From contig NZ_JALHLP010000014.1 of assembly GCF_022844465.1 (NCBI RefSeq), positions 47,189 through 111,188 on the forward strand: a DNA stretch of 64,000 bases, given 5' to 3'. How positions within the stretch are numbered: position 1 is the stretch's first letter; each line of letters starts with the position of its first letter. The notes beneath the pieces were generated by a model. The model made no database searches and was not told where the DNA came from. It saw nothing but the letters and a program-made list of their open reading frames with translations. The position numbers were made by a program, and so were the translations under genes. Positions 11,812 to 19,997 of this stretch are shown in pieces. The DNA comes from Bradyrhizobium sp. (GTDB taxonomy: Bacteria; Pseudomonadota; Alphaproteobacteria; Rhizobiales; Xanthobacteraceae).

Positions 11812-11834
11812 CCTCGATCGATCTGGAGACAACC

Positions 11835-12119
11835 ATGGCTAAAGAAGAGCTGATCCAGTTCGAAGGACTGGTCACTGAAATCCTTCCCGACGCGCGCTAT
11901 CGTGTGCAGCTGGATGCCGGACACGAGATAGTCGCCTACACCGCAGGCAAGATGAAGAAGAACCGGATCAAGACGCTGGCGGGCGATCGGGTCACGATCG
12001 AGATGTCGCCCTATGACCTGGAGAAGGGCCGCCTGATCTTCCGGCACAAGGACGAGCGTCCCAACACCGGGGCTCCGCGTGGTGGGCCGCCGCGCGGCGG
12101 CCAGTTCCGCCGCCGCTAG
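11835..12119 (+). CDS. infA: translation initiation factor IF-1 with basic C-terminal extension
   Basis: [72 protein letters not shown] plus tail [14 protein letters not shown]. Confidence 0.93.
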   Translation: MAKEELIQFEGLVTEILPDARYRVQLDAGHEIVAYTAGKMKKNRIKTLAGDRVTIEMSPYDLEKGRLIFRHKDERPNTGAPRGGPPRGGQFRRR

Positions 12120-12389
12120 CTCCCCCGCCAAACGCCGGCGAAGCCGCGCCCGACCTCCGATGTCGCGCGCGATCACGGCCGGCTGGCCGGGCGAATCAAA
12201 AAAACGCGGCTGTCAGGATTGTTTTGGACCCTGCCATGGAATAATATTGTCCATCGATTTTCGGCCGGACGACATTAGCTATCCACCGGTACAGCCGGTT
12301 TAGACGCTGACGACCCTTCCAAAAATTCGATCTCACCAGCCCATCGAAAGGTGGGTTACGACCTGTATATCTGAGAAGGGACTACCCAC

Positions 12390-12602
12390 GTGAGCATGGG
12401 AACCGTGAAGTGGTTTAACGCAACCAAGGGCTATGGCTTCATCCAGCCGGATGACGGCGGCAATGACGTGTTCGTGCACATCAGCGCGGTCGAGCGTGCC
12501 GGCCTTGGGACGCTTCGTGAAGGCCAGAAGATCTCCTACGAGATCGTGGCGGATCGCCGCTCTGGCAAATCTTCGGCCGATAATCTACGCGCCGCCGGGT
12601 AA
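12390..12602 (+). CDS. cspA: cold-shock protein (CspA family)
   Basis: [36 protein letters not shown], canonical CSD. GTG at 12390 or ATG at 12396. Confidence 0.95.
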   Translation: MSMGTVKWFNATKGYGFIQPDDGGNDVFVHISAVERAGLGTLREGQKISYEIVADRRSGKSSADNLRAAG

Positions 12603-12673
12603 GGCGATTTTCCGCGCGCTCAGCCTCCTGCGCCGGTTGCAGCGCGCCTTGAAGATTGGCTCTGAATGAAGCG

Positions 12674-12703
12674 AGAGGCCGCGCCCATGGTGCGGCCTCT
12701 TTC
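12674..12703. terminator. intrinsic terminator between convergent csp and tadE
   Basis: AGAGGCCGC...GCGGCCTCT followed by TTCCTTCTT. Confidence 0.65.
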
Positions 12704-12707
12704 CTTC

Positions 12708-13286
12708 TTACGTCGTGGTGCAAACTGTCGTGTTGTACATGACGCATTTGGACTGGCGCGGTCGGGTGTAGGTGAAATCGCTGAGCGTGATCCCGGCTTT
12801 GGCCAAGACGTAGCCGATGGTCGGCTCAAACTTGTAGCTGACTTGGCTGTAGATCAGATAGGTGTCGCCGACCTGGAGCGCGGTCGGGATCGGGACCGCG
12901 GTCCCGGCCGTGAGCGGCACCGCGCCCTTGCTCCATTGCACCCGCGCCTGCTTCGTCGCCGGATCCACGTAGAGTTGCGTGATCGTGGATTTCACCGGCG
13001 CCGACGTGTAGGGCGTCATGATGGCGGTGCTGGCATTATAGAAATTGTTCAGTTGGGCGTCCGTGACGGCCATATTCTGCGACGTCAGGTCAGACAGTGT
13101 TCGCGCCATCAGCGTCACCTTGCGCTTCACGGCGACGCCGGTCGAGAACTCTTCGGTTCCGAAGAACAGCACCAGCATCAGCGGGACGATCATGGCAAAT
13201 TCGACCGCCGCGACGCCGCGCTTGTCGTTGAACAGGCCGCACGCCATACGGCGCATGCGGAGCCATATTTTCATCATCGGTTTCAT
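12708..13286 (-). CDS. TadE/TadG-like pilus assembly protein
   Basis: Start MKPMMKIWLRM at 13286; FNDKRGVAAVEFAMIVPLMLVLFFGTEEF TadE-type N-terminus. Longer ORF to 13838 is read out of frame through the next gene. Confidence 0.85.
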   Translation of the reverse strand: MKPMMKIWLRMRRMACGLFNDKRGVAAVEFAMIVPLMLVLFFGTEEFSTGVAVKRKVTLMARTLSDLTSQNMAVTDAQLNNFYNASTAIMTPYTSAPVKSTITQLYVDPATKQARVQWSKGAVPLTAGTAVPIPTALQVGDTYLIYSQVSYKFEPTIGYVLAKAGITLSDFTYTRPRQSKCVMYNTTVCTTT

Positions 13287-13294
13287 GCTCTGCC

Positions 13295-13831
13295 CTAGAA
13301 GGGTTCGTTCTGGAAGGCGGCGGTTGCGGTCAACAGTCGCTGGCTGTTGCCGATATTCGCGACGTTGAAGCCGAGCCCGGTGACGAACAGCGGCCACTTG
13401 TAGAACAGCCGCACTACGACGATGTCGCCGGCGACGCCGGGAAGATAATTGTTCGGAGGCACGAAATTCTTGCCGGCGTCGATCGGGTCGGCAATGTTGA
13501 CGGACGAGAACGCGGGATAGCTCTTCACGTCGATGGAAATTCCGTTCACGCAATCGAACATCACGGTAATCTTGCTGCAAACGAGATTCTTGAACTGCGC
13601 CTGCGTCAGCGACGCGCTCTGCACCTGACCGGTCATGATCAGGCGCGCCGAATCCTGCGCGACGGTCTCGAGCACCTGGCTGGCAAAGAACACCATCGCG
13701 ATCTCGATGATCGCGAACAGCAGGCCGAAGAACAATGGTGCAACCAGCGCGAACTCGACCGCGGCCGAGCCACGCCGGTTGCGGCGGAATCGGCGCAGGA
13801 TGTTTGCCTTGGGAACTCCGGGCGACGGCAT
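13295..13831 (-). CDS. TadE-like pilus assembly protein
   Basis: RRFRRNRRGSAAVEFALVAPLFFGLLFAIIEIAMVFFASQVLE, canonical TadE N-terminus. Confidence 0.88.
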   Translation of the reverse strand: MPSPGVPKANILRRFRRNRRGSAAVEFALVAPLFFGLLFAIIEIAMVFFASQVLETVAQDSARLIMTGQVQSASLTQAQFKNLVCSKITVMFDCVNGISIDVKSYPAFSSVNIADPIDAGKNFVPPNNYLPGVAGDIVVVRLFYKWPLFVTGLGFNVANIGNSQRLLTATAAFQNEPF

Positions 13832-13995
13832 CGAACAAACCTCGGGGCGCGAGAGGGCTACCGGTAGGAATTACCCTGAATCGATTGTCGAAGTGTTGCG
13901 CCGGACCCAGCCAGAGCGGCCCGTTGGGTTAAGCCTGCGTCAACCATGTTGAGCGATCGCCACGCCCGCGAGCGCGGCGCCCTGGTGGCGCTGCT

Positions 13996-14511
13996 TCAGT
14001 TGGGCTTGGCCGCCGCTGCCGCCGCGGCGGCGGATCCGCTGGCCTGGCTGCTGAGTGAGCCGGCCTGATCGATTGCCGCGCGGAAATAGCCGACCCCGTC
14101 GCCGAGGGTGATACGGCGCTGGCAGACCGGCATGCAGCTGTAGGACTCCCGCTCGACGCCGCGATAGACAGTGACGAGTTGATCGCTGGGACCCTCGACC
14201 TGAATCTGACGATCCACCAGCACTTCGCCATTGCGGTCCATGGCGATGAAGTTGGTGGCGCCGTAACCCTTGCCGGTCACCACGACAATGCCGCCGCTCT
14301 GCAGCGTGACGTCCGCGATCAGCGGGTTGCCGACGACGATCGTGGAAACCTTGGCCGGAAGCTTCACGAGCTTGGCCTGATCGACATAGACGGCGATGCG
14401 GTCCGGATCCGGTGCGGCAAGGCAGACGGCCGGCCACAACAGCATGGCCGTTGCGAGGGAACGCAACCCAAACCGCGCACGCGCGCGACTACGCTGGGAC
14501 TTCAACGGCAT
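13996..14511 (-). CDS. stand-alone pilus assembly N-terminal (secretin N0-like) domain protein
   Basis: Signal peptide then IAVYVDQAKLVKLPAKVSTIVVGNPLIADVTLQSGGIVVVTGKGYGATNFIAMDRNG, same domain as the N-terminus of CpaC. Confidence 0.8.
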   Translation of the reverse strand: MPLKSQRSRARARFGLRSLATAMLLWPAVCLAAPDPDRIAVYVDQAKLVKLPAKVSTIVVGNPLIADVTLQSGGIVVVTGKGYGATNFIAMDRNGEVLVDRQIQVEGPSDQLVTVYRGVERESYSCMPVCQRRITLGDGVGYFRAAIDQAGSLSSQASGSAAAAAAAAKPN

Positions 14512-14724
14512 ATTCCAACTCCGGGGCGTTACAAGCCGGCAATAGCGATACGCTGCGGAACCGGCGCCCGACGGGGTGAATCTGACGACAATTCATGAAC
14601 GAAGTGCAAATGGCGGCGAATGAATGGCGCCGTCAGCGGCCGCTAGCTTTTCCTTAAGCATGATTTGCGCGCAAGCACCGGGCCGGAGTCGATCAGACGT
14701 CTGTGGGCGCCAGTTCTGACGCGG

Positions 14725-15561
14725 TTATCGCCGTTGCTTCCGGAACGGATAGACCAGTTGTCCGACGAGGTCGCCGGGGAAAGAGGACGGCTCGTCCAGG
14801 CCATACTGGTCCGGCAGCCGATTAGCCGGCAGCCGGAAGGTTCCGAACAGAATATCCCACACGGGAAAGGTCCCCGCGAAATTGGTGTCGCCACCTTCCA
14901 TGCGGGAGGTGTGGTGCCAACGATGAAACACCGGCGTTGCTACCACGTATTTCAACGGGCCGAGCGTCCAGTTCAGGTTGGCGTGGACGAACGCCGAATG
15001 GAAGATGTTGAACGGCCCGAGCCAGAGCATCACGACCGGCGAAATCCCTGCCAGCAGCAGCGCGGCGTCGATGCCGATGGTTCCCAGCAGCAGGTTCACG
15101 GGGTGAAAGCGCGCCGCGGAAATCCAGTCCACGTCCTGGGATGAATGATGGATGGCGTGGTACTTCCAGAATCCGCCGCCATGAAACATCCGATGCAGCC
15201 AGTACATCATGAAATCGGCCAGCACCAGGAACACGATCGCCTGCAGCCACAATGGCAGCGTCGACAGCGGGCCATGGCCGTTGTCGTAGAAGGCGATCAG
15301 TTCGTCGGCGTCGCTGATCCCGAACAGCAGCCCGCTGCCGAGCACCAGCAGCCCGATCCGGAAGACGCGCGCAAACAACGGCACCAGGAACCAGTAGGAA
15401 ATGTCGGCTATGAGTTCGCGCTTGCGCCACCAGGGCTTGCCGGGATTGCAGGCCCAGAAATGCGTCAACACCGAGAACACCAGCGCCAGCGCAAGCGTCA
15501 CAGGCAGTACCTTGACGAGGGTCTGGCCGAGCATCTCAAGGATTTCCAGGCCCACGGACAT
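14725..15561 (-). CDS. sterol desaturase / fatty acid hydroxylase family protein (copy 1)
   Basis: Histidine clusters WLHRMFH, HAIHHSS, HRWHHTS; membrane segments. Confidence 0.9.
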   Translation of the reverse strand: MSVGLEILEMLGQTLVKVLPVTLALALVFSVLTHFWACNPGKPWWRKRELIADISYWFLVPLFARVFRIGLLVLGSGLLFGISDADELIAFYDNGHGPLSTLPLWLQAIVFLVLADFMMYWLHRMFHGGGFWKYHAIHHSSQDVDWISAARFHPVNLLLGTIGIDAALLLAGISPVVMLWLGPFNIFHSAFVHANLNWTLGPLKYVVATPVFHRWHHTSRMEGGDTNFAGTFPVWDILFGTFRLPANRLPDQYGLDEPSSFPGDLVGQLVYPFRKQRR

Positions 15562-15624
15562 TGCCGCCTCTCGTGATCAGCCTCAAGGCTTTGAAGCACA
15601 ACGTGCAGCGAGCAAATGAGACAG

Positions 15625-17076
15625 TCAATTGGCCTTGCGGGCGTGTACCACGGATGTTTCGTCCACATGGACGCGCTGCCAGCCATCGAGATGATCGAGC
15701 AGCGTGATCGCGGGCGTCCCAGGCGTCAGCAGCACGGCGTCGATGTCGTAGTCCCGGAGAATATCGAGCAACTGGTTGACGTCCTTGAGCTGCAGCGCGC
15801 GAAAATATCTCGTCACGAACTTTTCACCGTATAGTTCGGATCGTCCGTCTATGAACACCGGCATTCCGCGCGCGATGAGGTATCCACCGAACGGAAGATC
15901 GTTGAGGATACGCTTGGCGTTCTCTCGTTTCAGTACGTCCACCGCGGCGGCCGGCGAATGGGCCGGCCTCGGCGTGTACTCACGGTGGGCAACGACCGCC
16001 CCGGTCAGGACCCCGACAGCCGCGGCCAGTGCGACCGCTGACGCGGCCGGAAAGCCGGCTCGCGCCGGCCCCGAGGTCCGCAGGCCGAACTGCTCCACTA
16101 TCGGCTTCAGCACCACCAGCGGCATCAGCAGAGCGAATATCTCGAAGTTCCTGACGTGGGAAAGCGTCATGTGGAGCAGGACCAGCACCAGCAGGATACG
16201 CGGCGGCGACAGCTTGACACCCCAGAACAGGGCGCCGGCGATCGACAGCAGGATCACGCCTTCGAACGGGCTGAAGGAACTGAAATTGGCCGGCATCCAT
16301 TCGGCGATCAGCTGCAACAATTCGCCGAGCTGAAGAATCTTGCGGGAGGCCAGGATGGATTCCCATCCGTAGGGCGTTACGCAGGTGGCGGCCAGCGCGC
16401 AGGCGCCGAACGCAGCCCAGCGCAGCCCCAGCGATACGGGCTGCGAAGATCGCGCATTCCACACCGCATCCAGCGCGAAGGCCCCAACCAAGACCAGTCC
16501 GAGCAGGAATCCGCCATGCAGATTGGTCCACAGCACGATCAGGGGCAGCAGCCAGAATGACGGCGCTTCGCCCCGCTCGCTCGCCGACATCAATCCGTAC
16601 ACCCATGCCAGCATCACCGGCAACGCCAGCACATGCGGCCGGGCGAACGCGTGCCCGATCGAAAGCAGCAACGCCGCGACTGCAATCATGATGACAAAGG
16701 CTGCGGGAACACGTCGGGAAAGAATGTAACAAAGAAGCGCGAAAGTCGCCGCGAACGAAGCCGCGGAGAGAACGACGGGCCCCGCCCAGCCCGCAAGCCG
16801 GTAGGCTCCGGCAAACAGCACTTGCGCAAGCCAGGCGGTTGAGATCCATGCTTCACCCGGCTTTGTGAACGAATAGATGTCGACGCGCGGCAAGGCGCCG
16901 TGATCGAGGACCCAGTTGCCCGTCGCCACATGCCAGTAGGTGTCGGTGTCGTTGAGCAGCAGGTTGCCGTTGATCAGTACGACCACGTACACCCAGATTC
17001 CCATCCAGGCCCAGGCCGGGACGTGCGCGAGGCTGAACGCTTTCGCTGGGCTGCCGGCTGCAACGGTCTCGGTCAT
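15625..17076 (-). CDS. polytopic membrane protein, GT-C-like architecture (function unknown)
   Basis: Multiple hydrophobic segments; NDTDTYWHVATGNWVLDHGALPRVDIYSFTKPGEAWISTAWLAQ; start MTETVAAG at 17076. Confidence 0.75.
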   Translation of the reverse strand: MTETVAAGSPAKAFSLAHVPAWAWMGIWVYVVVLINGNLLLNDTDTYWHVATGNWVLDHGALPRVDIYSFTKPGEAWISTAWLAQVLFAGAYRLAGWAGPVVLSAASFAATFALLCYILSRRVPAAFVIMIAVAALLLSIGHAFARPHVLALPVMLAWVYGLMSASERGEAPSFWLLPLIVLWTNLHGGFLLGLVLVGAFALDAVWNARSSQPVSLGLRWAAFGACALAATCVTPYGWESILASRKILQLGELLQLIAEWMPANFSSFSPFEGVILLSIAGALFWGVKLSPPRILLVLVLLHMTLSHVRNFEIFALLMPLVVLKPIVEQFGLRTSGPARAGFPAASAVALAAAVGVLTGAVVAHREYTPRPAHSPAAAVDVLKRENAKRILNDLPFGGYLIARGMPVFIDGRSELYGEKFVTRYFRALQLKDVNQLLDILRDYDIDAVLLTPGTPAITLLDHLDGWQRVHVDETSVVHARKAN

Positions 17077-17098
17077 CAAGAACGCTTTCCCCGACACG

Positions 17099-17923
17099 CT
17101 ACTGCCGAAACGGATATGCCAGCTGACCACCGATCGCGGTGGGGATCTGATCGCTTACGCCGTAATCGTCCGGCAGCCGGTTCTCCGGCATGCGGAACGT
17201 CCCGAACAGGATATCCCAGAGCGGAAACGTACCGGCGAAATTGCTGTTGCCGCCTTCCTCGAGCGAGGTGTGGTGCCAGCGATGGAAGACCGGCGTGGCG
17301 AGCACGTATTTGAAAGGCCCGAGCGTCCAGTTCAGATTGGCGTGAACGAAGGCGGAGTGAAAGGTGGTGAACGGCCCGACCCACAGCATGATGTTGGGAG
17401 AGATGCCGGCCATCAGCAGGATAGCGTCCACCAGTATCGTTCCGATCAGCAGATTGACCGGATGGAACCGCGCCGCCGAAATCCATTCCAGGTCGGCGGA
17501 GGAGTGATGGATGGCATGATACTTCCAGAAGCCGCCGCGGTGAAACATCCGGTGCAGCCAGTACAGCATGAAGTCGGACGCGACCACAAACAGCACCGCC
17601 TGAATCCAGAGCGGCAGCTGCGCCAGAGGTCCATGGCCGTTATCGTAGAAGGCGATCAACGCGTCGGCATCGTGAATGTCGAAGAGCACCGCAGCGCCCA
17701 GCACCATCAGCCCGATGCGGAAGATGCGGGCGAACACCGGTACGAAGAACCAGTAGCAGACGTCGGTCACCAATTCGCGCTTGCGCCACCACGGCTTGCC
17801 GGGATTGCAGGCCCAGAAGTGCGAGAGAACCGTGAATACCAGCGCGAGCGCGATGGTGACCGGCAGGATCTTCGCCATCGTCTGGCCGACCATCTCGATA
17901 ACTTCAAACGGCAAAGTGGACAT
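17099..17923 (-). CDS. sterol desaturase / fatty acid hydroxylase family protein (copy 2)
   Basis: Closely similar along its length to 14725..15561, including HFWACNPGKPWWRKREL and HAIHHSS. Confidence 0.9.
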   Translation of the reverse strand: MSTLPFEVIEMVGQTMAKILPVTIALALVFTVLSHFWACNPGKPWWRKRELVTDVCYWFFVPVFARIFRIGLMVLGAAVLFDIHDADALIAFYDNGHGPLAQLPLWIQAVLFVVASDFMLYWLHRMFHRGGFWKYHAIHHSSADLEWISAARFHPVNLLIGTILVDAILLMAGISPNIMLWVGPFTTFHSAFVHANLNWTLGPFKYVLATPVFHRWHHTSLEEGGNSNFAGTFPLWDILFGTFRMPENRLPDDYGVSDQIPTAIGGQLAYPFRQ

Positions 17924-18220
17924 GGCGGCCTCGCTGGACGGGACTTCCCAAGCGGTATCTGCTCGCGCTTAAAGAGCCATGAATGCTGTGCGCCCGTTGC
18001 TGCGCCGCGCGGCTAGCAAGCCCGCGTTTCGCAATATACCTCACGCCTTAATCCCGCATTTACTGTGCTCAAGAACAGCGGATTAGGGCTGTCTTTACCT
18101 GATCGAATTAACTGCGTCGAAATTGTCGCAACCTAGGTTACCGCCATGGTCACGGTGCTGAGAACGCCGGGGAGACCAATACTCGTTTGAACAGCCACTG
18201 TGTACACAGGAGCCATATGT

Positions 18221-18385
18221 ATGAAGAACCTCGTTTCGCGTTTCGTGAAGGATGAGTCCGGCGCCACCGCCATCGAGTACGGCCTGATCGCCGCCGGGAT
18301 CGCGATTGCGATCATCACCGCCGTCCGCGGCGTCGGCACCCAGCTGTCCGGCAACTTCGACAAGATCTCGACGTCGCTGAAGTAA
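18221..18385 (+). CDS. flp: Flp/Fap-type pilin
   Basis: MKNLVSRFVKDESGATAIEYGLIAAGIAIAIITAVRGVGTQLSGNFDKISTSLK; G/ATAIEYGLI class IVb pilin processing motif. Confidence 0.95.
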   Translation: MKNLVSRFVKDESGATAIEYGLIAAGIAIAIITAVRGVGTQLSGNFDKISTSLK

Positions 18386-18409
18386 GCGACCGTTCGCGCT
18401 TGTCGTCAA

Positions 18410-18437
18410 AGGCCCCGGCAATGCCGGGGCCTTTTTC
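18410..18437 (+). terminator. intrinsic terminator downstream of flp
   Basis: GGCCCCGGCA-ATGCCGGGGCC-TTTTT. Confidence 0.85.
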
Positions 18438-18560
18438 GTCTTGTTTCCAGCCGGCGGCCCTGCGCAACTGCCGCGCCGCCGTTTCCCGATCATTTACCTG
18501 TCGCCAATAGGCTGCAGCGAAGTCCTGATCGCATCCTTATCCCAACGGACCGGCCGCCCC

Positions 18561-19085
18561 ATGATGCTCGACATTGCGCGCTTGATGCTGTTCCCGGCCC
18601 TGATGGCGTTTGCGGCCTCGAGCGACCTGTTCACGATGACCATCTCGAACCGGATATCGCTGGCGCTGATCGCTGGCTTCCTGGTGCTCGCGTTGCTCGG
18701 CGGCATGAGCGCGCACGCCATGCTGCTGCATGCCGGCGCCGGCGCCGCCGTGCTGGCGGTGGCGTTCGCCTGTTTCGCGATGGGTTGGGTCGGCGGCGGC
18801 GACGCCAAGGTCGCGGCCTGCGTGGCGCTCTGGTTCGGTTTCGACCATCTCTTCAACTTCCTCATCTATGCCTCGCTGTTCGGCGGCGCGCTGACGATGT
18901 TGCTGTTGCAGTTCCGGCAGTGGCCGCTGCCCTACCCGCTTTCTGGTCAACCCTGGCTCAACCGGTTGCACGACAGGCAGAGCGGCATCCCCTACGGCAT
19001 CGCGCTCGCGCTCGGCGCGCTGATGGTCTATCCGGACACCGAGTGGATCAAGGCGATCGACCTCACGCGCCTCGCGATGCGCTGA
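18561..19085 (+). CDS. cpaA: prepilin peptidase (A24 family) CpaA
   Basis: MMLDIARLMLFPALMAFAASSDLFTMTISNRIS...GGGDAKVAA; between flp and cpaB. Confidence 0.88.
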   Translation: MMLDIARLMLFPALMAFAASSDLFTMTISNRISLALIAGFLVLALLGGMSAHAMLLHAGAGAAVLAVAFACFAMGWVGGGDAKVAACVALWFGFDHLFNFLIYASLFGGALTMLLLQFRQWPLPYPLSGQPWLNRLHDRQSGIPYGIALALGALMVYPDTEWIKAIDLTRLAMR

Positions 19086-19094
19086 GTTGTCCTG

Positions 19095-19137
19095 GTAACG
19101 GACTGTTAAGGCAATTTACACACGCCTCATTAACCAT
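19095..19137 (+). promoter_or_regulatory. candidate CtrA-type sites upstream of cpaB
   Basis: GTAA-N7-TTAA at 19095-19109 and TTAACCAT at 19130-19137 in the cpaA-cpaB gap. Confidence 0.4.
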
Positions 19138-19211
19138 GCTTTGACGAATAGCTGGTCAACTCCCGTTTGCGGCGACGGAAGCGTCGCGGCGTAATGTGGA
19201 AAGTGAAGCGT

Positions 19212-19997
19212 ATGAATACCGCACGCATTGTCGTCCTGACCATCGCCGTCGGCGCTGGCGGCATTGCCGCGTATCTCGCCAGCGGGTCGGATCAGGCTGC
19301 GCCGGCCGCGCCCGCCGCCCAGATGCAGACCGTTGAGATCCTTGTTGCAAAATCGGACATTGGCCTCGGCCAGTCGGTCAAGTCCGACGATATGCAATGG
19401 CAGAGCTGGCCGGCCTCGACCGCCAGCAACAATTTCATCAGCCGCGCCAGCAAACCTGACGCCGTGAAGGAAATCACCGGCACGATCGCGCGCGCGCCGT
19501 TCATCGCGGGCGAGCCGATCCGGGAGCAGAAACTCGTGAGAGCCGATGGCTCCGGTTTCATGGCGGCGATCCTGCCGCGCGGGTTCAGGGCCATTTCCAC
19601 CGAGATTTCACCGGAGACCGGCGCCGGCGGCTTCATCCTACCGAACGACCGCGTCGACGTGATCCTCTCCAAGCGCGAGAAGAACCCTGACCGCGCGGGC
19701 GCGGACGTCGTCAGCTCCGAAATCATCATGACCAATATTCGCGTCCTGGCGATCGACCAGGCGCCAAAGGAGAAGGACGGCAGCAGCACGATCGTCGGCA
19801 AGACCGCGACGCTAGAAGTAAAGCCCGAGCAAGCCGAAACGCTGGCGCGTTCGCGCCAGGCCGGCACCATATCGCTGGCGCTGCGCAGCATCGTCGACGT
19901 CAACGCCATCGAGAAGGTGGAAGAGCAGATCAAGCGCGGCGAAAGCCTCAACATCGTTCGCTATGGCGTCGCCATCCCGCAGACGATGCAGAAATGA
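19212..19997 (+). CDS. cpaB: Flp pilus assembly protein CpaB
   Basis: VEILVAKSDIGLGQSVKSDDMQWQSWP SAF domain; DRVDVILSKREKN. Start MNTARIVV; earlier starts possible. Confidence 0.92.
   Translation: MNTARIVVLTIAVGAGGIAAYLASGSDQAAPAAPAAQMQTVEILVAKSDIGLGQSVKSDDMQWQSWPASTASNNFISRASKPDAVKEITGTIARAPFIAGEPIREQKLVRADGSGFMAAILPRGFRAISTEISPETGAGGFILPNDRVDVILSKREKNPDRAGADVVSSEIIMTNIRVLAIDQAPKEKDGSSTIVGKTATLEVKPEQAETLARSRQAGTISLALRSIVDVNAIEKVEEQIKRGESLNIVRYGVAIPQTMQK

Noticed and set aside
10228-11832. 534-aa minus-strand ORF opposite rhlE
   Set aside because: Antisense to a clear DEAD-box helicase with all motifs.
12708-13838. 376-aa version of the TadE-like protein
   Set aside because: N-terminal 184 residues are an out-of-frame reading of the adjacent tadE gene; true start is MKPMMKIW at 13286.
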